This document shows positions 1-6,771 of a DNA stretch of 10,299 nt, in pieces. The notes beneath the pieces were generated by a model. That model worked only from the letters and a program-made list of their open reading frames with translations. It searched no databases and was not told the DNA's origin. The position numbers and the translations under genes were made by a program. Origin of the DNA: RGIG1840 sp964626795 (GTDB taxonomy: Bacteria; Bacillota_I; Bacilli_A; RF39; UBA660); contig CAZVIQ010000028.1 in NCBI GenBank assembly GCA_964626795.1, positions 1 through 10,299 of the forward strand, in the 5' to 3' direction. Each line of letters begins with the position of its first letter. Positions within the stretch are counted from its first letter, which is position 1.

Positions 1-2072
1 TATTTACATATTTTTTTAAGAGATTTATGATTTGATGCTAAACTTTTTATGCCAACTCCATGTCTAAAAGCTATAGTTGCGATTGAACCATCTATATTTA
101 CTACAACACCTTCACCAAATTTATCATGAATTACATTGTCACCAGTTTTTAAATCTTCATTTAATCCTTCTTCATACTGGCTATCTATAAAGTTTACTTT
201 TCTAACTTCTTTTAAATTAGATTCTATTAAATCAGGACTTATTTCATCAATAAATCTACTTGGTATATTTCTATTTATCTTACCGAAAAGCATTCTTGAA
301 TTAGTATTTAATAAATACAATTCTTTTTTAGATCTTGTTATTCCTACATAGCAAAGACGTCTTTCTTCTTCAAGTTCTTCACCACTTTCAAATGATCTAA
401 AATGAGGAAAAATTCCTTCTTCCATACCTGGAATAAATACAATATCAAATTCAAGTCCTTTTGCAGAATGCAGTGTCATAACATTAACACCATTTTCAAC
501 TTCTTTGTACTGACCCACATCACTTACTAGAGCAATGTTTTCTAAAAATTCACCTAAATCATATATCCCATTTGCTTCAAAATTAGTACTAATACTTTTA
601 AATTCCTCTAAGTTTTCAAGTCGTATTTCATCTTCAAGAATACCTGTTTCAAGTTCTCTTCTCATTCCGGATTTTTCTAAAACACTGTCAATAAGTTCAG
701 TTAAAGACATGTTTTTTGAATCTTCTATCAAAGATAAAATCATGTTTTTAAATACTAGTTCTTTTCCTTCTTCTATTGCTTCAAAAAGCGAAATATTTCT
801 TTCTCTTGAAGCATAGTTCAATTTCTCAAGCACTTTTGGACCAATTCCTCTTTTTGGGGTGTTAATAACTCTTTCAAGTGATACATCATCTTTAGGATTA
901 TATATTAAATATAAATAACTTATTAAGTCTTTTATCTCTTTTCTATTGTAGAAATAATAGCTTCCCACTATTTTATAAGGAATATTTTCTTTTAAAAGAG
1001 CTTCTTCTATTGCACGACTTTGTGCGTTTGTTCTATATAAAACGGCAATTTCATCTAAAGGAACATAACTACTGTTGTAATCTTTAATTCTAGAAACTAT
1101 ATAATTTGCTTCTTCCTTTTCATCATTACATCTTACATACTGTATTTTTTTACCTTCTTCTCCATCAGTCCAGAGATTCTTCTCTTTTCTTTGAGTGTTA
1201 TTTTTAATTACTTCATTCGCAGCATTTAAAATTGTTTTAGTACTTCTATAATTCTGTTCAAGTAAAATAACTTTAGCATCTTTATAATGTTTTTCAAAGT
1301 TAATAACATTTTCATAATTTGCATTTCTAAATGCATATATACTCTGATCAATATCTCCAACAACAAAAATATTTTTATATTTTTTAGCAATCAAATTACA
1401 CAAATCATACTGGATAGTATTTGTATCCTGATACTCATCTATTAAAAGATAATTAAAGTGTTCCTGATACTTTTCAAGTATCTCTTTATTTTCCTTAAAT
1501 ATTTTTAAGGGAAGTATTAATAAATCATCAAAATCCACAGAATTATTTCTTTTTAAGACATCCAGATATTTTTTATATATTACGGCAATGATTTCATTAA
1601 CATCACCTTTCATATACTTAGAATATTCTTCCGGATCAAGTCCTTCATTCTTTGCAAAACTAATTTGACTAAGCACATGTCTTACATCAACTGAATCTTC
1701 AAAACCATTTTCCTTTATAATTTTTTTAATTACTGAAGTCGAATCATTTCTATCCATTATTGTAATATTATTACTATATCCTAGAGCACTTCCGTGTTCT
1801 CTTAAAATTTTTACACCAAAAGAATGAAATGTTCCAATAAAAATGGAACTAGCAATCCCACCAAGTTTCATTTCAATTCTACTTCTCATTTCCTTCGCTG
1901 CTTTATTTGTAAAAGTTATAGCTAAAATATTCTGTGGTCTTATACCACTTTCAATTAACTGTCCAACTCTTTCAGTTAATACTCTTGTTTTTCCTGAACC
2001 TGCACCCGCGAGTACAAGGCAAGGTCCATCTTTATGCATTACTGCTTCTATTTGTTTATCATTTAGTTTCAT
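1..2072 (-). CDS. pcrA: ATP-dependent DNA helicase PcrA (UvrD/Rep family, SF1A)
   Basis: A 3'-5' superfamily 1 DNA helicase that acts in nucleotide excision repair, removes RecA and resolves replication conflicts in the cytoplasm. I read 690 continuous codons on the minus strand. The motifs appear in order: Walker A AGAGSGKT (residues 22-29), motif Ia TFTNKAA, Walker B DEYQD (212-216), motif III GDIDQSIYAFRNA, motif IV QNYRS, motif V TLHSAKGLEFD (about 530) and motif VI CYVGITRSKK. The tail GDNVIHDKFGEGVVV is the PcrA C-terminal domain, so this is PcrA rather than a generic Rep. The last complete codon is Lys at positions 5-3, followed by TA at 2-1. The next base, outside the window, probably completes a stop, so the gene is essentially full length. 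The start at 2072 has a GAGG Shine-Dalgarno at 2078-2081. A possible -10 (TATGAT, 2095-2100) lies upstream but has no convincing -35. The rest of the 234-base gap before the permease gene shows no gene. Confidence 0.96.
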   Translation of the reverse strand, partial: MKLNDKQIEAVMHKDGPCLVLAGAGSGKTRVLTERVGQLIESGIRPQNILAITFTNKAAKEMRSRIEMKLGGIASSIFIGTFHSFGVKILREHGSALGYSNNITIMDRNDSTSVIKKIIKENGFEDSVDVRHVLSQISFAKNEGLDPEEYSKYMKGDVNEIIAVIYKKYLDVLKRNNSVDFDDLLILPLKIFKENKEILEKYQEHFNYLLIDEYQDTNTIQYDLCNLIAKKYKNIFVVGDIDQSIYAFRNANYENVINFEKHYKDAKVILLEQNYRSTKTILNAANEVIKNNTQRKEKNLWTDGEEGKKIQYVRCNDEKEEANYIVSRIKDYNSSYVPLDEIAVLYRTNAQSRAIEEALLKENIPYKIVGSYYFYNRKEIKDLISYLYLIYNPKDDVSLERVINTPKRGIGPKVLEKLNYASRERNISLFEAIEEGKELVFKNMILSLIEDSKNMSLTELIDSVLEKSGMRRELETGILEDEIRLENLEEFKSISTNFEANGIYDLGEFLENIALVSDVGQYKEVENGVNVMTLHSAKGLEFDIVFIPGMEEGIFPHFRSFESGEELEEERRLCYVGITRSKKELYLLNTNSRMLFGKINRNIPSRFIDEISPDLIESNLKEVRKVNFIDSQYEEGLNEDLKTGDNVIHDKFGEGVVVNIDGSIATIAFRHGVGIKSLASNHKSLKKICK

Positions 2073-2231
2073 ATAATCCTCACTTTTTAAGTTTATCATA
2101 ATTTTTTTGACTTTAATAGCGAACAAAGAATTTGAACATCATTATTTTTATATTTAATATAATAAAACTAAAATAATGAAAAACCAAAATAATATAATAT
2201 AATGGAAAAACTAATACATTAAAATTATTTT

Positions 2232-2265
2232 TTGTAAATTTAAAATTCCTACAACCGCAGGAATT
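2232..2265 (-). terminator. Probable intrinsic terminator of the GntR-ABC operon
   Basis: Read on the minus strand, positions 2265-2244 fold into a 9-pair stem (AATTCCTGC with GTAGGAATT, including one G-U pair) closed by a GGTT tetraloop. It is followed by TTAAATTT, a broken U-tract. It lies about 40 bases after the permease stop and before pcrA. The weak U-tract means some read-through into pcrA is possible. Two further overlapping AT-only inverted repeats sit just upstream at 2264-2297. Confidence 0.5.
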
Positions 2266-2306
2266 AATTATTTAAAGTAATAATTAAATACTTTAAAGAT
2301 ATTATG

Positions 2307-3062
2307 TTAATTAAGATTAACACCTTTTTTTAATTTATTTCTACAGATGAAATAATAAACTGTATTTAAAATAAAGTAAAATACAATTATCATAATATTA
2401 TATTCTATTTCTCTTTGATTTGGAAATATATAACTACCTATAGATACTGACACAAGCATTAAAAATTGTGAAAGAATATATAATGATACTCCAAATATTA
2501 CATATTCATATGTTTTTTCTCCACCGGACGTATTAATAATTAATATTGCTAAAAAACTTACTAATATTGCAAGTACTGCCTGCAAAAATATCATTATAAA
2601 TATTATTAATAATGTAATTAATGGACTTGATTGATAGGACTGAGCCATTAAATCAACATTTCCTTTTAAGTTAAAGAAAAATGTATCTGAATAATATAAA
2701 ATTAAAATAGTTATAAAAACAATTATTATTGTAGTTACTATTACAGATATAGCCATTATAAATTTAGAAAAAAACAGTTGTTCTTTTTTTACTGGTAAAG
2801 TATGAGTTAAATAAGCTTCATCTGAAAATAAATTATTATAAAATCTTGAGCATATTTTAATAAAACTAACTACAACAGTAAATGCAATTCCACAGTAAGT
2901 TAAAAGATGTAATGAATTTGCAACAAGCTCTAATATCATTACAGAATTACTTATTCCTGATATTAGTTTTGTTATAAGTGCTAAAAACACAGTCATTATA
3001 TAAATTGGTATCAGAATTTGATAAATATATTTTAAATCATATTTTAATAATTTTCTTATCAT
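2307..3062 (-). CDS. ABC-2-like transporter permease, third gene of the GntR-ABC operon
   Basis: A 251-residue integral membrane protein, the likely membrane half of an ABC transporter with the adjacent ATPase. Hydrophobic segments lie at about residues 13-34, 48-70, 99-123, 147-176, 187-213 and 222-240, giving six predicted spans, typical for one subunit of an ABC-2-type homodimer. The cytoplasmic segment DEAYLTHTLPVKKEQLFFSK (81-100) is a hallmark of this Clostridia/Bacilli permease group. The ATG overlaps the ATPase stop by four bases (ATGA). A strong AGGAGG inside the end of the ATPase gene sits eight bases before it, so translation is coupled. The substrate is unknown. Related YtrA-controlled ABC systems in Bacillus respond to cell-wall antibiotics, so export or envelope stress is an inference only. 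There is no truncation or frameshift. Confidence 0.85.
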   Translation of the reverse strand: MIRKLLKYDLKYIYQILIPIYIMTVFLALITKLISGISNSVMILELVANSLHLLTYCGIAFTVVVSFIKICSRFYNNLFSDEAYLTHTLPVKKEQLFFSKFIMAISVIVTTIIIVFITILILYYSDTFFFNLKGNVDLMAQSYQSSPLITLLIIFIMIFLQAVLAILVSFLAILIINTSGGEKTYEYVIFGVSLYILSQFLMLVSVSIGSYIFPNQREIEYNIMIIVFYFILNTVYYFICRNKLKKGVNLN

Positions 3063-3751
3063 TTAAACATCCTCCTAAATATTTCATCTATTGACCCTTT
3101 TTCTTTTTTTCTTAATTCATCGGCATTCATATTTAATACAATCTCACCATCATCGATAAATATAACTTCATCCAGAATTTTTTCTACATCAGATATTAAA
3201 TGAGTTGATATTATAACGCTTGAACCTTCTTCAAAGTTCGAAATTATAGTATCTAATATATAGTCTCTAGTTGCGGGATCTATACCTCCTAAAGGCTCAT
3301 CCAGTATGTATAGTTTAGCTTTTCTACTCATTACCAAAATTAATTGAAATTTTTCTTTCATTCCCTTACTCATAGTAAATATTCTTTGTTCAATATCTAA
3401 GTTTAAATCTTTAAGTAATTTTTTTGCCTTTTCAATATCAAAACTTTTATAAAAATCTTCAAAATATTTTAATACTTCACTTACTTTAAGATTATCATCT
3501 AAATAAGATTTTTCAGGTAGATATGAGATACTTTCTCTTGCATCTGAATTTAAAAGATTGACTTCAAAAAATATCTCACCTGAATCAGGTATCAGTAATC
3601 CATTTATAATCTTTATCAAAGTTGTTTTTCCTGTTCCATTCTTACCAAGAAGACCTATTATTTTATTTTTAGTAATTGTAAAATTTATATCTTTTAGTAC
3701 TAAGTTTTTTTCATAACTCTTTGAAATATTTTTACATTCTAATAATTTCAC
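3059..3751 (-). CDS. ABC transporter ATP-binding protein (YtrB-like)
   Basis: A 230-residue cytoplasmic ATPase that should power the neighbouring six-span permease. Visible motifs: Walker A GKNGTGKT (36-43), YLPE (77-80) where many ABC proteins have a Q-loop glutamine, a signature MSKGMKEK (127-134, a variant of LSGGQ), Walker B YILDEP with D-loop GGID (148-158), and the switch histidine in STH (182-184). Glu in place of the Q-loop Gln, and the SKGM signature, are usual in the drug/lantibiotic-export-type ABC ATPases that pair with ABC-2 permeases. The start is GTG at 3751, overlapping the regulator's TGA by four bases (GTGA), with GGAGGG just upstream inside the regulator gene. It is thus the second gene of a fully coupled three-gene operon. 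Substrate unknown. Confidence 0.92.
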   Translation of the reverse strand: MKLLECKNISKSYEKNLVLKDINFTITKNKIIGLLGKNGTGKTTLIKIINGLLIPDSGEIFFEVNLLNSDARESISYLPEKSYLDDNLKVSEVLKYFEDFYKSFDIEKAKKLLKDLNLDIEQRIFTMSKGMKEKFQLILVMSRKAKLYILDEPLGGIDPATRDYILDTIISNFEEGSSVIISTHLISDVEKILDEVIFIDDGEIVLNMNADELRKKEKGSIDEIFRRMFK

Positions 3752-4110
3752 TTATTTCCCTCCATTTTTAAATAATTTAGTATTTCTTTTTCACTTATAC
3801 CAATTTTTTTCATTTTATCCATATATATTTTTGTGTTTTCTTTTGCTGCCTCTTTAACAAATTTTTCAATTATCTTCTTATCTTTTGTAACATATTTACC
3901 ATTTGTTCTGTCAGTATAGATTAATTTAGAGATTTCCAGATTCATTAAAGCCTTTTGAAGAGTATTAGGATTTACTTTTGCTTTTAAAGAAAGTTCTCTT
4001 ACAGAAGGAAGTCTTTCGCCTAACTTTACTTTGCCAGAAATGATATATAACTTTATCTGTTCGACTAACTGAATATATATTGGACTATCATTATTAAATT
4101 CGAAATTCAT
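3748..4110 (-). CDS. GntR-family transcriptional regulator, YtrA subfamily
   Basis: A 120-residue DNA-binding repressor-type protein. Residues about 8-75 form the GntR winged helix-turn-helix: PIYIQLVEQIKLYIISGKV, then LGERLPSVRELS and the recognition helix region VNPNTLQKALMNLE, ending in the wing GKYVT. Only a short helical tail (about 45 residues) follows. This is the length typical of the YtrA subfamily, which lacks the large effector domain of FadR or HutC types. The gene heads an operon with an ABC ATPase and permease, the usual YtrA arrangement. AGGAGG lies four bases before the ATG. A sigma-A promoter and an imperfect palindrome over the predicted transcription start suggest autorepression. 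The inducing signal is not visible; in characterised relatives it is cell-envelope stress. Confidence 0.93.
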   Translation of the reverse strand: MNFEFNNDSPIYIQLVEQIKLYIISGKVKLGERLPSVRELSLKAKVNPNTLQKALMNLEISKLIYTDRTNGKYVTKDKKIIEKFVKEAAKENTKIYMDKMKKIGISEKEILNYLKMEGNK

Positions 4111-4121
4111 TTGTCCTCCTA

Positions 4122-4143
4122 TTGTATTACTTAACTAACACAA
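4122..4143. promoter_or_regulatory. Candidate GntR/YtrA operator palindrome
   Basis: A 22-base imperfect palindrome matches its own reverse complement at 18 of 22 positions, with arms TTGTnTTAn and nTAAnACAA around a central TTAA. It touches the downstream edge of the -10 box and covers the expected transcription start (about 4136) of the regulator operon. A repressor bound here would block initiation. That the adjacent GntR protein binds it is inferred from position and symmetry, not shown. Confidence 0.65.
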
Positions 4144-4171
4144 TAATACATTATATTTTTTTAATTGTCAA
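4143..4171 (-). promoter_or_regulatory. Sigma-A promoter of the GntR-ABC operon
   Basis: On the minus strand a perfect -35 TTGACA (4171-4166) is separated by 17 bases from -10 TATTAT (4148-4143). The predicted start is near 4136, giving a leader of about 26 bases that carries AGGAGG at 4120-4115. This near-consensus strength fits a promoter held down by a repressor. The -35 abuts the T-tract of the preceding terminator. Confidence 0.82.
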
Positions 4172-4200
4172 TAAAAAAGAAGTGCTTTTTTACTTCTTAA
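4171..4200 (-). terminator. Intrinsic terminator of the metallophosphoesterase gene
   Basis: On the minus strand a 7-pair stem AAGAAGT/ACTTCTT (4198-4192 with 4183-4177) encloses an A-rich 8-base loop and runs straight into a T-tract. It starts just after the phosphoesterase stop codon. The T-tract end shares one base with the -35 box of the next operon, so the two transcription units are separated with no spare sequence. Confidence 0.75.
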
Positions 4201-4201
4201 A

Positions 4202-5137
4202 TTATTTCTTATGAATAACTTTTGTATAAACCGGGGCATCTTTAACTAACTTGTTTTGAAAGAAAAGACTGGTTGCATATATTTCATACATTTCTGTTTT
4301 TGTTCCTATTTTAACAAATTCTATATTAACATCCCAAACTCCACATTGATTTATATTATCACACAAAGCTGGGACAAGTAGAGTTCTATTTCCTTTTATA
4401 TCGAAATCAGAATCTAAGCGGTGTAAATGACCTCTTAATATTAATTTAGGTTTTATTTTATTATCATCACAATAAGCATATGCTTCTTTATCAAACTTAT
4501 TTTCTTTTCTGTGAAATGGATGATGTAGTAAAATAAAATCTTCACCTGTTTTTATACTTCCAAATTCGGTACCTAACATAGTTATATCACTTCTGTTTGT
4601 TTCTATAAATGAGGCTAAATTAAATCCTTCTTTTCGGAGTCCTCTTATATCATGATTACCTAAAATCATCATTGTATGAATACTCTCATCACTTGGAAAA
4701 CATTTTAAGAAATAATATGCTTCATCTAAGCTTGTTTTTATATTAGGATTTTTTGATCTTTTTGTATTAAACAAAGATCCTTCTATTGCATCTCCACAGT
4801 GGAATATATAATGTATTCCATTTTTTACAGCATATTCAAATGCTGCATCTAGTAAATTTAGGTTTTCTTTAATATAACCTATATGTGTATCAGATAAGGC
4901 TAAAAATCTAAGTCTTTGTTTAACCTGAATATTTGCATATTTTTCTTTTTCTGTTTTTGAAATAGTAAGTAAATCTGAATTTGAATAATATTTTCTATCT
5001 ATATTAAATCCTAAATTTTTAAGTGAATTTAATCGAAAAGCAAGTTCTGAAGATGATAGACCAGTTTGTTTTATCAAATCTGCAAGACTTATGTCTTTAT
5101 ATAATTGTTCTAAAATATATTCGTTTATTTTATTCAT
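4202..5137 (-). CDS. HTH-domain calcineurin-like metallophosphoesterase
   Basis: A 311-residue predicted cytoplasmic phosphoesterase of the calcineurin superfamily with an N-terminal helix-turn-helix-like segment. Residues about 4-46 (ISLADLIKQTGLSSSELAFR and following helix) resemble a winged HTH; a linker of about 25 residues follows. Metal-ligand motifs then appear in order: DTH (83-85), GDAIE (115-119), GNHD (160-163), HH (205-206) and GHLH (236-239), a complete dinuclear metal site. The substrate (nucleic acid, nucleotide or phosphoprotein) is not evident. An upstream in-frame TTG at 5185 would add 16 residues, but it falls exactly on the -35 box and has no Shine-Dalgarno. The ATG at 5137 has AGGGG at the right distance. 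It is a single-gene unit divergent from the methyltransferase operon. The HTH may bind DNA or only serve as a protein-contact module. Confidence 0.88.
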   Translation of the reverse strand: MNKINEYILEQLYKDISLADLIKQTGLSSSELAFRLNSLKNLGFNIDRKYYSNSDLLTISKTEKEKYANIQVKQRLRFLALSDTHIGYIKENLNLLDAAFEYAVKNGIHYIFHCGDAIEGSLFNTKRSKNPNIKTSLDEAYYFLKCFPSDESIHTMMILGNHDIRGLRKEGFNLASFIETNRSDITMLGTEFGSIKTGEDFILLHHPFHRKENKFDKEAYAYCDDNKIKPKLILRGHLHRLDSDFDIKGNRTLLVPALCDNINQCGVWDVNIEFVKIGTKTEMYEIYATSLFFQNKLVKDAPVYTKVIHKK

Positions 5138-5145
5138 ACTACTAT

Positions 5146-5150
5146 CCCCT
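5146..5150 (-). promoter_or_regulatory. Shine-Dalgarno that fixes the phosphoesterase start
   Basis: AGGGG on the minus strand ends eight bases before the ATG at 5137. It supports that start over the upstream ATG and TTG in the same frame, which lie in or next to promoter elements. Confidence 0.65.
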
Positions 5151-5156
5151 ATTGTC

Positions 5157-5185
5157 ATATTACAATATTCAAAAATAAAATTCAA
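5157..5185 (-). promoter_or_regulatory. Sigma-A promoter of the metallophosphoesterase gene
   Basis: On the minus strand, -35 TTGAAT (5185-5180), a 17-base spacer and -10 TAATAT (5162-5157). The expected transcription start is near 5150, so the transcript begins almost at the Shine-Dalgarno AGGGG and has a leader of only a dozen bases or so. Confidence 0.7.
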
Positions 5186-5204
5186 GATAAATTTATTATT
5201 CTTA

Positions 5205-5213
5205 TGATATAAT
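5205..5213 (+). promoter_or_regulatory. Extended -10 promoter of the methyltransferase operon
   Basis: TGATATAAT combines a perfect TATAAT (5208-5213) with the TGn extension. The -35 region (around 5185-5190, AGATAA) is poor, as is common for extended -10 promoters. It stands back to back with the phosphoesterase promoter. Initiation near 5220 would leave a leader of about nine bases before the chosen ATG at 5229. Confidence 0.6.
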
Positions 5214-5218
5214 TAAAT

Positions 5219-5224
5219 GGGTGA
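5219..5224 (+). promoter_or_regulatory. Shine-Dalgarno (GGGTGA) that fixes the methyltransferase start
   Basis: GGTGA is complementary to the 3' end of 16S rRNA (UCACCUCC) and lies four bases before the ATG at 5229, an ideal register for this part of the anti-Shine-Dalgarno. The ATG at 5217 is only three bases after the -10 and could not be within the transcript. Confidence 0.6.
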
Positions 5225-5228
5225 AAAT

Positions 5229-6095
5229 ATGTTAGTAACTAATGATTGGAAAGATTATGAATGTATAGATGCAGGTAATGGAGAAAAACTTGAAAAATGG
5301 GGCAATATCGTTTTAAGAAGACCAGATCCTTGGGCAATTTGGAAAAAGGGAAATCCTGATATTTGGGATAAAGCAGATGCGGTTTATCATAGAAGTGATA
5401 CTGGTGGTGGATACTGGGAAAATAAGAAATCTTTTAAAAATACATGGAATATAAAATATAAAGATTTAACTTTTAAAGTGAGTCCAACTGGATTTAAACA
5501 TACAGGTCTTTTTCCTGAACAGGCGGTAAACTGGGATTACATAATTGATAAAATCAAGAATGCCAACAGGCCTATTAAAGTTTTAAATCTTTTTGCTTAT
5601 ACAGGAGGCGCTACGATAGCAGCCTCATATGCTGGCGCTGAAGTAGTTCACGTAGATGCTTCTCAGGGAATGAATGATTGGGCTAAAGAAAACGCAAAGT
5701 TAAATAATATGGAAAATAACACAATTAGATATATTGTAGACGATTGTCTGAAATTCGTAGAAAGAGAAAAAAGAAGAGGAAACAAATATGACGCTGTTAT
5801 AATGGATCCTCCAACTTATGGAAGAGGACCTAATAAAGAACTTTGGAAATTTGAAGATAATCTTTATAATCTAATAGATGCTTGCACCGAAATTTTAAGT
5901 GATAATCCTTTGTTTTTCTTAATAAATTCTTATACAAAAGGAATCACTCCCACAATTTTGGAAAATATTTTGAAAACCAGTATTTATAAAAAATATAATA
6001 AAGGAAAAATAACTGCGAATGAAATTGGTTTAAAAATAACAGAAAAAGATTTATTACTTCCATGCGGAATATGTGGTAGATGGGAAAATGATTAA
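5229..6095 (+). CDS. Class I SAM-dependent methyltransferase (RlmI/RlmK-like)
   Basis: A 288-residue Rossmann-fold methyltransferase, probably acting on rRNA. The N-terminal part (1-80) contains WGNIVLRRPDPWAIW, typical of a Clostridia family usually annotated only as class I methyltransferase. The SAM-binding motif I is VLNLFAYTGGAT (118-129). An acidic motif II follows in HVDAS (141-145), then DD (171-172) and the catalytic-type motif DPPTYGRG (193-200). These resemble the 23S rRNA cytosine/guanine methyltransferases RlmI and RlmK, but there is no N-terminal PUA domain, so the target base is unknown. I chose the ATG at 5229 over the one at 5217 because of the promoter and Shine-Dalgarno positions. 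It overlaps by eight bases with a pseudouridine synthase, which supports an RNA-modification role. Confidence 0.88.
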   Translation: MLVTNDWKDYECIDAGNGEKLEKWGNIVLRRPDPWAIWKKGNPDIWDKADAVYHRSDTGGGYWENKKSFKNTWNIKYKDLTFKVSPTGFKHTGLFPEQAVNWDYIIDKIKNANRPIKVLNLFAYTGGATIAASYAGAEVVHVDASQGMNDWAKENAKLNNMENNTIRYIVDDCLKFVEREKRRGNKYDAVIMDPPTYGRGPNKELWKFEDNLYNLIDACTEILSDNPLFFLINSYTKGITPTILENILKTSIYKKYNKGKITANEIGLKITEKDLLLPCGICGRWEND

Positions 6096-6738
6096 TATAA
6101 TTTTTGAAGACAATCACATTCTTGTCGTAGAAAAACCAATAAATATTCCTGTTCAGGAAGATTCATCTAAAGATAAGGATTTACTTACACTTTTAAAAGA
6201 ATATATAAAAGAAAAATATAATAAACCCGGTAATGTGTATTTGGGTCTTATTCACAGATTAGATAGACCTGTAGGTGGAATTATGGTTTTTGCTAAAACA
6301 TCTAAAGCCGCTTCAAGACTTTCAAATCAAATGAGAGAAAAGAAGTTTGAAAAAGTCTATAATGCTATTGTTGTTGGAAATATAAACAAAGAAGGAAGAT
6401 TAGAAGATTATTTATTAAAAGACACCAAAAACAATATTGTTAAGATAGATAAGAATGGTAAAAAAGCTGTTCTTTATTATAAAAAAATAAAAAATATTGA
6501 TAACTTATCCTTAATTGAAGTAACGCTTGAAACAGGTAGAAGTCATCAAATAAGAGTACAGCTTTCTAATTATGGTTTTCCTCTTTATGGAGATCAAAAG
6601 TACAATAAAGATGCAAAAGAAAAAGAACAAATAGCATTATTTGCAAAAAAATTATCTTTTTATCATCCAATTACTAATGAATATTTATCTTTTGAACTTA
6701 ATCTTTCAGACAAGTATCCTTGGAATATGTTTAAGTAA
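6088..6738 (+). CDS. RluA-family pseudouridine synthase
   Basis: A 216-residue enzyme predicted to isomerise uridine to pseudouridine in structured RNA (23S rRNA or tRNA). The start IIFEDNHILVVEKP (4-17) is the classic RluA strand, and the catalytic motif HRLDRP (56-61) holds the nucleophilic Asp59, followed by VGGIMVFAKT. GRSHQIRVQLS, around residues 151-161, is the family's second conserved motif. It has no N-terminal S4 domain, which makes it a short RluA form. The ATG at 6088 is preferred because the family normally begins a few residues before the ED(N)H strand; a GTG at 6073 would add five residues. It overlaps the methyltransferase by eight bases, so it is translated from the same message. 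The exact target uridine cannot be read from sequence. Confidence 0.93.
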   Translation: MINIIFEDNHILVVEKPINIPVQEDSSKDKDLLTLLKEYIKEKYNKPGNVYLGLIHRLDRPVGGIMVFAKTSKAASRLSNQMREKKFEKVYNAIVVGNINKEGRLEDYLLKDTKNNIVKIDKNGKKAVLYYKKIKNIDNLSLIEVTLETGRSHQIRVQLSNYGFPLYGDQKYNKDAKEKEQIALFAKKLSFYHPITNEYLSFELNLSDKYPWNMFK

Positions 6739-6741
6739 AGT

Positions 6742-6771
6742 AAAAGCAGACTTTTCGCCTGCTTTTTGTTT
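6742..6771. terminator. Bidirectional intrinsic terminator between convergent genes
   Basis: An 8-pair stem AAAAGCAG/CTGCTTTT (6742-6749 with 6759-6766) encloses a 9-base loop and is followed on the plus strand by TTTTTGTTTTT. On the minus strand the stem itself ends in a shorter T-run. It lies four bases after the pseudouridine synthase stop. The plus-strand T-tract runs into the stop codon of the opposing gene at 6772. Confidence 0.85.

Noticed and set aside
136..2076. Plus-strand open frames at 136-351, 535-816 and 1843-2076
   Set aside because: They lie antisense to pcrA, whose helicase motifs are continuous on the minus strand; they show no Shine-Dalgarno or family motif.
5138..5185. 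Longer phosphoesterase reading from TTG 5185
   Set aside because: The TTG is part of the -35 box of the gene's own promoter, so it would not be transcribed.
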